This document shows, piece after piece, positions 32,869 to 43,559 of a stretch of DNA of 64,000 nucleotides (position 1 is its first letter; every line of letters starts with the position of its first letter). Source of the stretch: Serripes groenlandicus (Eukaryota > Mollusca > Bivalvia > Cardiida > Cardiidae); assembly GCA_031761405.1 (NCBI GenBank), contig JASEVX010000012.1:27389217-27453216 (forward strand), read 5' to 3'. The position numbers and the translations under genes were made by a program. The notes beneath the pieces were generated by a model, which was not told the origin of the DNA, searched no databases, and saw nothing but the letters and a program-made list of their open reading frames with translations.

Positions 32869-34599
32869 TCATATGCTGAAAACACTTATTGATTTATCAA
32901 ATTTCATTCCAACGTATAGTTTACGTTCTCTGTCACATATTGCAAGTGCCCCTGGACCTCGTATTCCGTACCTTGTACCACTGATCTTATCGTGCGGCTT
33001 TAAATCGGAAGTTAAAATGTGAATTTTGTTGTTTTTACTATTACTGACATAGACGAGTCCATCAGGTGAGACAGCCACACCTCGAGGTTCGCACTCACGT
33101 CTGGGTTTGTATTCTCCTTTCACTTTACCTTTAAAGGTCAAACAGGTAACGATTTTCTTATCGCTATTAGACACATATATCATTGTATTGTCTGGGTGTA
33201 CCGCAATGTCACACAAAGAAACGATGGCTCTTCTTTGTTCTATAGGTAATGTTTGTATGACATCACCATTTATGTTCACAAAACGAAGGTTATACGGGCG
33301 GTCCCGTGTATAGCCAATAAACAGGCCGCGTGTGTAGACGATTTTATGATATAGTCCAGTATTCTGTATTGTATTCTTAAGCACGAACTTGTCAGTAACA
33401 GAATATATTTGTATGTTACCGGTATATGTTGTTACAGCTATCTCGTTTTCCCCAACTCTTGTTATATTACTTGTATATGAAGAACTCATTTGTGTAACTA
33501 CTTTCGTAGGCGTTTGTTTTGTATCAATAATGAAAATACTTGTATCGTGCACACATTCGTTATTGTAATCGTAAGGCATTTTTTCATATTCAATCTTATG
33601 CAAGCATTGTATAGCAATTCGTTCTCGGGATAAAACCGCAATACTATCGATACTGTTTATACGCTCTATATCCAGTGGGAAACTCTTATGAAAGCAAACT
33701 AACGATCCCAATGTTTCGGATTTATTTCGGATAAAACTCGTCACACTGTCAGATGGTTTAAATTTTATTTCTTTAATCGTGTTGTTTTTCTCCATTATGC
33801 CGATGTCTTTCTTGAGTTCGCGGATTGTTTCCTCAAGTTGTTTGATGTCAACAAACAATCGACATTTCTGTGCATTGTCTTCATTAGCTTTCATTTCATT
33901 TTCAATTTTCTTTATTTTCTCTGCCATTATTTTGTTTTCCTTAAATATTTCAGCAATCGTCTCTTGGTTTTCATCCCTTATCTTTGTCAATCTTGATGTA
34001 ATCCCATTTTCAAGTATATCAAAGAAGGAATCAATCTCTTTCCGGAATTTACGTATTTTTAAAAAAAGCGCTTCTGCATTCTTTTTTGCATCTTCCAGAT
34101 TACGAGTTGCAGTATTCTGAATAAGGTTGGTATTCCTGACCATTGATTCAAGGGCTAATTTAAATGATTTATACTCATCGGTGTTAAATATATCAGCAGA
34201 AAGGGTCGGTATGTATCCCACCTTGCACGTCCTATGTTCAAGTGTCACGCAGACAGTGCATCCGAATGTTTTATGATCCTCGCAGAAATATTTCAGAATT
34301 TCATCCCCATGGACGCTGCATTTATCCGTACATTCATCTTTGAACACCTTAACCGGCCTCGTTTGCGGCATTTGTTTGTTATCTAATAGTTTGTGATGTC
34401 GCATTGGTATCGGTGTCCGATGATGCTGAAAGCATGACTTGCACAGGTGGTGGATACAATCCACACAATAGCCTTCAGCCTCATAATAATATCCGTCTCC
34501 TTTACAAGGGTCACAAAGCATACTGACACTTGATGTATCGTGTAGACTTGAAAGTTCTTTATCGTCAGAATACACGTCTTGAGGATCTGACACCTCCAT
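32869..34599 (-). CDS. TRIM-like protein, two B-boxes, coiled coil, C-terminal beta-propeller
   Basis: Intact single-exon gene of 576 codons. The start ATG at 34,597-34,599 is conserved in all three copies. Residues 29-69 form a B-box1-like zinc site (C29, C32, C45, C48, C53, C56, H59/H60, H68/H69). Residues 90-126 form B-box 2 (C90, C94, H97, C106, C114, C117, H122, C125). A charged helical coiled coil spans about 145-275. About 300-576 looks like NHL/six-bladed propeller repeats (DIAVHPDNTMIYVSNSDKKI, GVAVSPDGLVYVSNSKNNKI). No RING finger, signal peptide or membrane helix is present, so a cytosolic adaptor or regulator is likely and direct E3 activity is doubtful. Family knowledge: such RING-less B-box/NHL proteins are greatly expanded in bivalves and often linked to innate immunity; that role is not shown here. 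Confidence 0.88.
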   Translation of the reverse strand: MEVSDPQDVYSDDKELSSLHDTSSVSMLCDPCKGDGYYYEAEGYCVDCIHHLCKSCFQHHRTPIPMRHHKLLDNKQMPQTRPVKVFKDECTDKCSVHGDEILKYFCEDHKTFGCTVCVTLEHRTCKVGYIPTLSADIFNTDEYKSFKLALESMVRNTNLIQNTATRNLEDAKKNAEALFLKIRKFRKEIDSFFDILENGITSRLTKIRDENQETIAEIFKENKIMAEKIKKIENEMKANEDNAQKCRLFVDIKQLEETIRELKKDIGIMEKNNTIKEIKFKPSDSVTSFIRNKSETLGSLVCFHKSFPLDIERINSIDSIAVLSRERIAIQCLHKIEYEKMPYDYNNECVHDTSIFIIDTKQTPTKVVTQMSSSYTSNITRVGENEIAVTTYTGNIQIYSVTDKFVLKNTIQNTGLYHKIVYTRGLFIGYTRDRPYNLRFVNINGDVIQTLPIEQRRAIVSLCDIAVHPDNTMIYVSNSDKKIVTCLTFKGKVKGEYKPRRECEPRGVAVSPDGLVYVSNSKNNKIHILTSDLKPHDKISGTRYGIRGPGALAICDRERKLYVGMKFDKSISVFSI

Positions 34600-35260
34600 T
34601 TTGAAAACCTGACAAAAATTGATATATGTCCAATACTAGTTTTAACCTTTTTAGAGAGTCCTCTGCTAGAAGAGCTCGTAAAGAAAACTAGTCAAAATGT
34701 TATGTTTATTCAGTACACATTTCAAATGGTAAAGTTAATTCTTAAATACGATCCTCTATCAACACGTTTGCAACATTTATGTCATTCGGTTAACCGCTTG
34801 ACTGATAACCTATATGAAGAGTCATCTGATATTAAAACTATTGATAATCAAAGCACTGCAAGTGCTCACAGCAAGGGGCTAACTGCAGATAACATTTGGA
34901 CATGGATTTACCGATCCCAAAAGTCTAACTTGAACACTTTACACTAGCACTTTGTTAGTTAGCACTTTATATCCATATATTAAATGATAAAGGAGTAAAG
35001 CAAAATACTGTAGACACAGTATCTATCGATATACTAAAAGTTGGCATACACATGCGCATCTGCTATCTGGATAGTTTCTGCTTAGCACACCTCCTGGTTT
35101 ACAATGGATTTTTAGCCGTGTTTTTTTTTTATGCAATTAACACATATACATTTCATATCAAAATCACAATAACCTAACAATGATAATTATATTGAGAGTC
35201 CAATTTTACTTTCAAAGCAGAACTAAAATCCTTTGTTATCTACATTTTCTTTAACGTGCA
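34600..35260. other. Upstream flank of the intact TRIM-like gene
   Basis: Candidate promoter region for the minus-strand gene. It retains one of the direct repeats seen in copy A (34,715-34,860). From 34,865 to 35,260 the sequence is AT-rich and not present in copy A; I see nothing coding. Confidence 0.5.
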
Positions 35261-35261
35261 A

Positions 35262-35505
35262 TTGATTGATTGATTGGGGTTTAACGCCGTTTTTAACAAT
35301 TTCTCAGTCATATCACGGCGGCCAGTTCACCTACACACGTATTTCCTAGTTTTCTCACACCAGTACTCCACACAACCATCTTCCCAAGCAACTGGCTGCT
35401 TTTCCACATAGACTTAGCCCATTGGTGGAAGACGAATGACGCATGTCGCATTGACTTTTGTCAAACGTCGGAAAGTTGGCCGAGCCGGGATTCGAACTCA
35501 CGAGT
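35262..35505 (-). mobile_element. Near-complete tRNA-headed SINE, truncated inside the A box
   Basis: The + strand runs TTGATTGATTGATTGGGGTT (tail), the GCCGTTTTTAACAATTTCTC block, CGGCGGCCAGTTCACCTACA, and GGCCGAGCCGGGATTCGAAC. It then breaks at CACGAGTTAGCGAATTAT, which is itself duplicated (35,503-35,520 and 35,524-35,541). Confidence 0.8.
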
Positions 35506-35689
35506 TAGCGAATTATTATATACACGAGTTAGCGAATTATTTAGTATCTTGATAAAAAACAAATGTCATTTAAATCATTTGTTTTATAACTGGGACTTGA
35601 CTATCTTATTCCGTCTGCTGGGGTTGTTCAGGTTAATTTTGGTTGAGAATTTGATGTATTTACGCAGGAATCTAAAATGAAATACTCTA

Positions 35690-36345
35690 GTAGTTAGATT
35701 CCTGATTAACGTTTCCGCTGAAAAAACGTTTTATTCGAAAGGATTTGTGGAAATTCCGACGTCTAGGCTCACTTGCACATTTACCGTATATGTTATATTT
35801 TGTCAACTATTTATTTTATTATCATTTAAATAATTTGAATGTTTGAGTTTATATGTTATCATTGGGACTCGATTATTATCTGAATTTGTTTTTGAGTCGG
35901 AATCGAAAAGTTGCCTTTACTCCATTCGATATACAATATTTAGGAATTACCAGTGAACTTTACGCGCGATCAAGTATGTTGAAAGCGTAGAAATACATTT
36001 TAATTATTAATCATGTAATTCATATATTTTAACATAAAATTTCTTTCGAGTTATTTCTTTTGGGTTAGTGATGTCGAATCAAATCAATTTTCGGCTTCAT
36101 ATGTCAACAAGTTACCGCATTTTGACTTTTAGACAGGAACTATTGGCGGTTCGCGATGACCAAAATGGGTTTTAGCTGGCAACAGTCATTTCATTTTTAA
36201 CAAAATATTCCACAAATCATCCACTTTCATTGACATTATGTACGATCTGCAACCACCAATACATCTATATGAAGTCGAGATGGTGTTCAGAAACGGAGAG
36301 CTGATGTAGAAAGACAGATATGTAGTAATTCAATGCCGATATCGT
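35690..36345 (+). pseudogene. Decayed coding fragment, inverted paralogue of 42,060-42,785
   Basis: Not a recognised family. One open stretch reads NLFLSRNRKVAFTPFDIQYL then GITSELYA (about 35,880-35,965). The other arm has FLSLNRKAAFSPLDLQYLGI. A second block (36,130-36,345) corresponds to the frame at 42,065-42,316 but is broken by stops. The differences K-V/K-A, T/S, F/L and I/L are conservative, which suggests a protein-coding ancestor. Confidence 0.45.
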
Positions 36346-37094
36346 AAAACGCCTGTCTAGATTCCAGTCTCAAAATGATGCGTCGTTTCGAAAATTAGCT
36401 ACTATAGCAATTGGCTCTAACGAGCCCCTTGCTAAAAACTAATCACGTCTAAAATTGAAATATAATTTTAAGACAAAAGTAATAATATTGTTCGAAAAGT
36501 ATAAAGATTTTTTACTTCCACTTGGTCTACAATCTTTTAAAAGTTGTTTTTTGTTGCAGAATTGTTAAAAGTCGTCTGAACTAGTATTAAGATAACATTA
36601 CTATCATTAGTATTATCTCACATGATCAATAGGTAAAGTCCCTTTCAAATTTAATATACAAGTTTATATAGTCATTGGACATTCGACTGGCGTATGTTGT
36701 ATCCTAAAGAAAGGTCAGTGTCCATAAAGATCTACAGTGTTTTCAGACCGAATCAGTCAGACAGTTCAAAGTATATCAGGAACACGTTCATGTATGACAT
36801 ATTAAAGGTGCACTGATCGAATATGTCTGTAACCTTACGAGTGATAATTAATGCATACTAGCACGTTTAAGTCTTTACCGAAAATGTCACGTTATAATTA
36901 CAAGTCACTAAGCACAAGGAAAATGTGCATGCATAAGTCTATACATAGCTCTGTCTGACCGAATACATCACGAAACAGTAACAGATCAACGCTCACAAGG
37001 AATCCGTGAGTAGGCAATGTTTATCACTTCAAAATGTAAAGTTGACTTTTGATAAACCAAGTTAACAAATTACCCTGAAAGACTTAGTTTAAGC

Positions 37095-37250
37095 TTATTT
37101 ATTTTGCATCGATTGCGAAACAAGCTTTCATCTTATAGTAAATACCCTTAATGACAAAGTCCTGATAACTGGAAAGTAATACTCACGCTGTTTGTATGAA
37201 AGAAATCCCAATAGAATAACCCGCTCATCACTGGCTCTTCCGCTAAGACT
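37095..37250 (-). mobile_element. Broken SINE of the CAATCGATGCAAAATAA family
   Basis: Only the tail half remains. The + strand has ATTTTGCATCGATTGCGAAA, then GACAAAGTCCTGATAACTGG and CGCTCATCACTGGCTC, where it breaks off. It occupies the position of 14,083-14,580 in copy A. Confidence 0.6.
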
Positions 37251-37254
37251 TCAC

Positions 37255-37625
37255 AAGCTCAATCGCACTCTTACTAACTCACTTTTTTATTCTCTCTAAC
37301 ACACTCACTTTTGCTCGCTCACTCTCTTTTTCGCTCATCCACTCATTGGGAAACTTAATCATCGCTTAATCATTTGATCAATCCAATACTTACATACTTC
37401 CTCATCAATCCACTCGTTTACCATTCCGCTCACACATTTTATTCTCGCACATACTCTCAGACACTCATCCACTTACTCCCACAGTTACGTATTCGTTCAT
37501 TACTTCACTCAATCAATTGCTGCATCGCTCACACTCTCATTTCAATCACATACGTTCTCACTCACTTGCTACCTCATTCACTTACTTATTCATTTAATCA
37601 CTTACTCTCATCAATACACACACTC
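37255..37625. repeat. Degenerate ACTC/ATTC tract of copy B
   Basis: Equivalent of 14,590-15,530 without the satellite expansion. The single 20-bp unit ATTCATTTAATCACTTACTC lies near 37,588. Confidence 0.7.
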
Positions 37626-37984
37626 ACACATATGTAGGTGATATGAACAATTGTTGAAAACGTCGTGAAGACCCAATAAATCAATCAATGAATCTATCGA
37701 AGCCTCTATGTATATTGTTTCCCAGCTGACTTTATTTCATTAATATTTATCACCGTCATTGCGATTTGGTGTTTCTATACAGTATTGAATCGGATCTCCT
37801 TGTCCATCGGCTAAGTTTCATCAAAATCTACACAAGATGTCAGAATAAATTACAAACCCTTGTGTAAGTACTATTAGAACAGTGTAGATATTGTCTTTGT
37901 CGGACTGTTTGGATGCACAAGCGGATCTGGATCTACACTATAAACAAAAGCTAACATGTAACTTTTCCCACGAAGTCTTTGTAC

Positions 37985-38215
37985 ATTTGAGCCGAATCAC
38001 TAGAAAATTGACATTGTGGACTCTGCGTAAGGTATCGACCTGAAACAGCCTAAGCATGCCACACAGGCTAGCCGCTGAAGACTTTTTTCGCCTCCTGTGG
38101 ATTTTATGTTTCAGGAATCATTTCTCTATATATCTATTCCCTGACACTGCGCAGGCTGATCTGGGTCGATACATTACGCAGAGTCCATAATGTTGGGTTT
38201 CTTGTGGAACGGCTT
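37985..38215. mobile_element. Palindromic MITE, copy B equivalent of 15,888
   Basis: The left arm GAGCCGAATCACTAGAAAAT...GACTCTGCGTAAGGTATCGA pairs with GGTCGATACATTACGCAGAG...GTGGAACGGCT on the right. Confidence 0.65.
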
Positions 38216-38326
38216 AAATATTCCTTCAATAGGACTCATAGATGAATGAGATACGATGTGTGTAGACGCATATCAGACTACACCAATGATATACAGAAAA
38301 TGTGTCCAGATTGTCCGTAAATGTAG

Positions 38327-38450
38327 TTTAACCCTTTCCCATTTGCAGACGCATTTACACGCATGTGTCTTAAATTGTATTCAATATGTGTACGTCTATC
38401 TAAAGATATAAGTCTTCTGCTGCCGCTTTGGTGCATGTTGGAAAGGGTTA
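38327..38450. mobile_element. Short CCCTTTCCCA MITE, copy B
   Basis: TTTAACCCTTTCCCATTTGC on the left, GTTGGAAAGGGTTAA on the right; inner CTTCTGCTGCCGCTTTGGTG. The ends are better preserved than in the copy A equivalent. Confidence 0.75.
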
Positions 38451-38544
38451 ATGCGATGCAGATGAGTACAGTCCTGAAGGCCGATCTTGGTCTACAGTTT
38501 CGCAAATAACGTCGTATGTATAGTCTTCATGACGGAGTGGTTAT

Positions 38545-38770
38545 AGCGTCCGTGGCCAAGTGGTTAGCGTGTGGGAATTTTAACCGGACGTCCCGGGTCT
38601 GATCCCCAGTCGTGGCGCAAAGGTTATGGTCTGGTGGATTGTCCTTGGGCAAGGCACATTTCCTAGCCTAGTAATGGTTTGCGTACCGAAGGTTCGTGAT
38701 TAAGTGAACTGTCGCCCAGATGTAACTGAAATAATGTTGAAACGGTGTAAAACCCGTATAAAACAAGACA
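38545..38770 (+). mobile_element. SINE with Ser/Leu-tRNA-like head
   Basis: Head GTCCGTGGCCAAGTGGTTAG (A box) and CGGGTCTGATCCCCAGTCG (B-box region), body GGATTGTCCTTGGGCAAGGC, tail TGTAACTGAAATAATGTTGA then AACGGTGTAAAACCCGTATA. The tail is shared with SINEs that have other heads. Confidence 0.8.
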
Positions 38771-38774
38771 TATC

Positions 38775-39015
38775 GTTGTGGTTACAGGGTCCGTCTTGAG
38801 AGCTGGAGACTTGTGTTCGAATCGTACCAAAGACTTTATAATGGTGGTAATAGCTACCCTAATTGGCGCCCTTGTTTCTGGGGCTACCACTGTGACTGAT
38901 TCGTCGGTGTCCGGGTTAAATAAAACCGGAAGCACTGGAAAACCAGCCTGAACACGACGTGCTACAGATAAATTCTGTTAAAAGTGGCTTAAAACACCAT
39001 TTAATCAATCAAACA
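38775..39015 (+). mobile_element. SINE with a third head type, joined directly behind the previous one
   Basis: Head GGTTACAGGGTCCGTCTTGA...CTTGTGTTCGAATCGTACCA. The body GGGGCTACCACTGTGACTGA is unlike the other families. Tail TAAAAGTGGCTTAAAACACC then ATTTAATCAATCAAAC. It abuts the truncated end of the third TRIM-like copy. Confidence 0.65.
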
Positions 39016-39059
39016 AAAGATCTGCGTTTCTTTGTTTAACCCCTCCCCTTTCTGGCATT

Positions 39060-40456
39060 CAGACTTTAAAAGCATTGGGACAAAAGGTTATACGATTGAG
39101 TCTGTGTACAGTCGATAAACACGCCGTCTGTGTAATCAATTGCATCATATAGTTGAGTATTCCGTATTGTTTTCTTCAGCACGAACTTGTCAGTAACAGA
39201 ATAAATTCGTATGTTATCTGTTCTTACAGCTATCTCGTTTTCGCTAACTCTTGTTAACCCACATGCATATGAAGACTCCATTTGTGTCATTAATTGTGTA
39301 GGCGTTTGATTTGTTTAAATAATAATAATACATCTAGTGCTTGTTTTGAGATTTGTGCATTGTATAGCAAGTCATTCTCGGGATAAAACAACATCGTCAA
39401 TAAAATTACTATCAATATCCAGTGTAAAACTCTTATGAAAACAAACTAACGATCAAATTGTTTTTATTTCGGATAAAACTCGTCACACTGTCATATGGTT
39501 TAAATTTTAATTCTTGAATCGTGTTGTTTTTCTCCATTATGCCGATGTCTTTCTTGATTTCGCTGATTATTTCCTCAGGTTGTTTGATGTCAACAAACAA
39601 TCGACATTTCTGTGCATTGTCTTCATTTTCTTTCATTTTATTTTCAATTCTTGAATCGTGCCATTATGCCGATGTCTTTCTTGAGTTCGCAGATTGTATC
39701 CTCAAGTTTTCTGATGTCAACAGACAATCGGCATTTCTGTACTTTGTCCTCGTTTTCTTTCATTTCATTTTCAATTTTCTTTAGTTTGTCTGCCATGATT
39801 TTGTTCTCATTTATTATGTCAGCTATTGACTTTTAGTTTTCGTCCAATATCTGTGTAAATCGTGATGAAATCTCTTTTTCAAGTTCTTTAAAGAAGGTGT
39901 CAATCTCTTTCCGGAATTTACGTATTTTCAAAAAACAGCTTCTGCATTCTTTTTAGCATCTTCTAGATTTCGAGTTGCAGCATTCTGAATAGAGTTAGTA
40001 TTCCTGACCATTGATTCAAGGGCTAATTTTAATGTTTTATACTCCTGAGTATTACATAAATCAGCAGAAAGGGTCGGTATGTAGCCCACCTTGCACGTCC
40101 TATGTTCAAGTGTCACACAGACAGTGCATCCGAATATGTTATGATCCTCGCATAACTATTTCAGATTTTCATCCCCATGGGCGCTGCATTTATACATGCA
40201 TTCATATTTGAACACATAAACTGGCTTCGTTTGCGGCATTTGTTTTTTATCTAATAATATGTGATGTCGCATTGGTCTTGGTGTCCGCTGATGCTCGCTT
40301 AGGTGGTGGGTACAACCCACACAATATCCTTCAACCCCATAATAATGTCCGTCTTCTTGACAAGGGTCACAACACATACTGACACTTGATACATCGTGTA
40401 GACTTGAAAGTTCGGCATCGTCAAAAAAAAACGTCTGGAGGATCTGAAACCTCCAT
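39060..40456 (-). pseudogene. Third TRIM-like copy, truncated and frameshifted
   Basis: The start codon position is kept (40,454-40,456), followed by both B-box regions (CRYCVGCTHH-like, then CTVCVTLEHRTCKVGYIPTL). Frames shift at least at 40,430, 40,155 and 39,930. A stop interrupts the second B-box region (CATAACTATTTC on the plus strand). The coiled-coil segment is duplicated in tandem: 39,520-39,640 is repeated, with changes, at 39,655-39,790. The propeller is reduced to NGEIAV/NIRIYSVTDKFVLK-like remnants, and the last ~100 residues are gone where a SINE abuts. Not functional. Confidence 0.85.
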
Positions 40457-40504
40457 TTTTAAAACCTGACACAATTTCTTACCCATTCATAATTTAATTT
40501 AATT

Positions 40505-40710
40505 TAAACATTATTTATTTTACATCGATTGCGAAGCAAGCTTACAGCTTTTATTAATCACGCTCGATGTCTGCTTCCTGGAGACTTAACCAGTACTCGC
40601 ACCTTTTGTGTGGAAAAATCACAAAGTCAGGACACGCTCATCACGGGACTCGAACCAGGGACCTTTGTTACGAGAGGCCGACGCTCTACCTCTGCACCAC
40701 TGTCTTCTTT
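40505..40710 (-). mobile_element. Full SINE of the CAATCGATGTAAAATAA family
   Basis: On the minus strand: head GGTGCAGAGGTAGAGCGTCG (A box), CCCTGGTTCGAGTCCCGTGA (B box), tail GCTTGCTTCGCAATCGATGT then AAAATAAAT. This is the best copy of the family here and lies just upstream of the third TRIM-like copy. Confidence 0.8.
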
Positions 40711-40734
40711 CATAATTTACCTCCTAATCAGACA

Positions 40735-40875
40735 TGACTGTTTTTATGTAAACTAGCTTTTCTTCGTCTTTGAATGTACCTAAAGTTCTCAACAGATTCG
40801 TTATATATTAGCATGGAACCAGTACAAGAGTAGCTCAATCTACACAATGAATAGAAAAATGATACCAGCAGCTAC
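40735..40875. repeat. Left arm of an inverted duplication (partner 45,205-45,350)
   Basis: TCTTCGTCTTTGAATGTACC...CGTTATATATTAGCATGGAA then CCAGTACAAGAGTAGCTCAA matches the reverse complement of 45,205-45,350 over about 140 bp. The arms centre near 43,045, in an AT-repeat tract at 43,030. Confidence 0.7.
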
Positions 40876-40936
40876 TCTTTCTATATAATTAAAATTTATT
40901 CTATATAGATTTTCCACATGTTTACCAAACTTTCTT

Positions 40937-41154
40937 TTAACCCTTTCCCACATATACAAATCTGCAGCAGACAAAAATGAAAACAATTATGCAAATGCAA
41001 ATAAATGGTAAATTTCTATAAATAAAAGTTACTGACAAAATGTTGTAAATATTATGGCAAAAGGTGAAATTGCTCTTTTTGAGCATTTTTTCTTTTTGTC
41101 ACAATGTTTTCAAAAGTCGTCAGCTGCAGATGCGTCAGAAAGCGTCTGTATGAG
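40937..41154. mobile_element. MITE of the TTAACCCTTTCCCACAT family
   Basis: Left end TTAACCCTTTCCCACATATA and ATCTGCAGCAGACAAAAATG. Central foldback GTGAAATTGCTCTTTTTGAG. The right part GTCGTCAGCTGCAGATGCGT, CAGAAAGCGTCTGTATGAGG matches the 95-bp satellite monomer. The last bases of the right terminal repeat are lost. Confidence 0.75.
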
Positions 41155-42059
41155 GATGCTCTTGGAGCAGCTAAAAATGTATACAATACATATATAAGTT
41201 GTGAATTAATATGTTTTTGCTTGATTTCCAGGAGAATGTGGTGCTGTACTTTTGTATGTCAAGGATTTCAAATGTTCCTTCCGGAATGAACGGCTGATCT
41301 GTTTCTATATATAAAATACTCAACTCTACACTATTTCCCTGACATAGATAATATTTGACACCAATTCAGCAGACAGCTTGCGGAAGATGCGTATTTGCTC
41401 AAAATGATTCTGTATATAAGGTATATATAGGATCTGAAATGAGTTATCATTTCATATAAAGTTTTATTAAACGAGATTTCAAAAAACTTGTTATCAAGCG
41501 AGCCTATGGCGAACCATATAACACATTTCTTGGACGCTTTCTAATAATATTTTATAAAATGACAAAGAATGTCAGATTTGTTTTTCACATGTCGAAACAC
41601 ATTAAGAAAATCGGGTTTTCGCCCGTCAGAAAATAGTCCCAACATCTCATACTTTATAAACTGTTAACTAATCAAAATAGAAATATTTTTATGACCGGTA
41701 AGGGTCCATTTACCTCCTCGTCCATCTATCGCGACTTTTGTGTTTACCGGATACACATTCTCAGCCATTTAGTAAGCCTTCGCGGATGAATATCAAAACA
41801 AGTGATTCGGTCATGTTATATTACAAATGTTACATATAAAGAAATACGTAATGGAAATATTAGATCGGATACAAGCAATGTCATGTGATAAACAGTTATA
41901 CTTTCAATATTCCAGATATTACATATTGTTCGTTCTTATTTTTCATTTTAAACGTCTTTCCTACATACAGACAGATTATGGGGTCCCATAAGGCAGACAA
42001 CCTTTAAAAGGAGGCGATTTCCGAAGACACTAATCGAAATCTAGGCTGAAATCAGTCCC
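41155..42059. other. AT-rich DNA, nothing recognised
   Basis: No gene, repeat family member or RNA signature that I can support. A few TATATA stretches near 41,415-41,435. Confidence 0.4.
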
Positions 42060-42785
42060 TATCGTTAAAGTCTTAGTCTTATTACAACATCGGCTTTGAA
42101 TTCCTTCAAATATTCCTTTCTGCAGTAGCTCTCCATTACTGAACACCATTTCGGGTTTAAAGATATGTCATAATAGTTGTAGATTGTATATGATGTCAAT
42201 GAAATATATGCATCTGTGGAATATTTGTTAAAACTAAATGTTTCGGTTCCATAGTATCGATGTCTACAGTATCGTACCGCCAAATAGTCTGTCACTAAAC
42301 AAACAAAATACGCCAACTTGGATAGATATCAACCGGAAAATGGATTTGATTTGATTTAGCTTAAGCAATAAAAAGATCTCCAAAGAAATTTGCTTTTAAA
42401 ATATATGAACTACAAAATTGAAAATGAAAAAGTGTTTCTACGCTTTCTACATTACTTGTTCACGCGTAAAATTCATGGGTGATTCCGGAGACATATACAT
42501 ATAAATGTATATGTATGTCTCTAGTGATTCCTAAATATTGTAAATCAAGTGGGCTAAAAGCAGCCTTTCTATTCAGACTCAAAAACTTGGATAATCGAGT
42601 ACTAATGATAACATGTATACTGAAAGAGAATGAAATTATTGAAATGATATTGAAATAAATAGTTGACAAAATATAATAAATACGGTACACGTGTTAATTA
42701 GCCAAGGCGTCGGAATTTCAAAAATGCTATCGAATTAAATGTACAAGACGCTTTTCAGCAGTATCGTTAACAATCAGCTATACAA
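42060..42785 (-). pseudogene. Coding-like fragment of unknown family, inverted paralogue of 35,690-36,345
   Basis: A frame at 42,065-42,316 (83 codons) reads ...DYLAVRYCRHRYYGTETFSF, NKYSTDAYISLTSYTIYNYY, then KWCSVMESYCRKEYLKEFKA. A second block at 42,510-42,620 has FLSLNRKAAFSPLDLQYLGI. An insertion rich in ATACATATA separates QYLGIT from HEFYA relative to the other copy. The two inverted copies keep the same block order over about 650 bp at about 70-75% identity by eye. This copy is the more open of the two. I cannot assign a function. Confidence 0.45.
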
Positions 42786-43021
42786 CAGATATTAAAGACG
42801 ATCGCGACAGTTTCGGTTCTATATTTTTTTTCAATAGCCATTGGAGGAAAGTCTGCCACCAATGTAGATCTAGATAAACCTACACATATGTGTAGTTTGA
42901 TCCAATTCTGCTTGTTTTGCTGATTAGTGACAGACAGTTTCTAGTTTCTTTTTGTGAATTTTAATCCGGCATATTTCTATACTCTTACTTATCATAAATA
43001 TGCCATGATGAGTTTTCCCGG

Positions 43022-43060
43022 ACTATCTCATATATATATATATATGTATGTATATATAAA
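43022..43060. repeat. (TA)n microsatellite
   Basis: ATATATATATATATGTATGTATATATA at the centre of the 40.8/45.2 kb inverted repeat. It is followed at 43,125-43,160 by a GTCCGTC run. Confidence 0.8.
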
Positions 43061-43498
43061 GAAGTATGTATATTTAACAAGTTGGAGTATTTTGAGATCA
43101 AGGCACAAGGTGATCTAATCGGATCACGCTCTGTCCGTCGTCCGTCCGTCTGTCCTTTTTCTGACGCAATACTTCCAGTTAACTCGAAATCTCTACCCCT
43201 ACCACCTAAAAAAAGACTTTATTTGAAAAGAAGTCAGGTTGCCTATGATTTGTAAGTTAAATTTTTATACAGTAAAGCTTAAACTATCTTTATGCAAATT
43301 TTAAAAAAACACTTTGAAAATTTATCAAATTATTTTTGATGGTGTCATTTTTTCGTGATGGCTACATTTTTACCTTTAATTCTAATAGTTATATAAAAAG
43401 TGAAGTTGCCAAACAAATGATGTAAAAATAGAATTTGAAAAATAAAACATATATAACATAGCAAACAACAGTCACATTAGCCAACACATGGGGTATAC

Positions 43499-43559
43499 AG
43501 AAGAAAGGGCCGGGAATCTTTTCCAAGCCTGGTAACCCCATATTTTTAATTTCATATTT
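43499..43559 (-). other. Possible 61-bp exon with a P450-like proline-rich motif
   Basis: On the minus strand a strong acceptor (CTTTTTAACTACTCTACAG) precedes KYEIKNMGLPGLEKIPGPFF, and GTATAC follows as a possible donor. The K..G.PG....P.FF pattern resembles the N-terminal proline-rich hinge of microsomal cytochrome P450s. The rest of the 141-codon frame around it (43,389-43,814) does not fit. This is weak: a single short motif, with no neighbouring P450 exon seen. Confidence 0.18.

Larger units (their letters stand above)
19600..38540. repeat. Copy B of the large segmental duplication
   Basis: Collinear with copy A, but enlarged by a 244-bp SINE (19,971-20,214), a TIR/LINE composite of about 8.9 kb (20,776-29,720) and a segment of about 800 bp (30,387-31,193). 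It lacks the two copy-A palindromic insertions and the 20-bp satellite expansion. It carries the intact TRIM-like gene. Confidence 0.75.
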
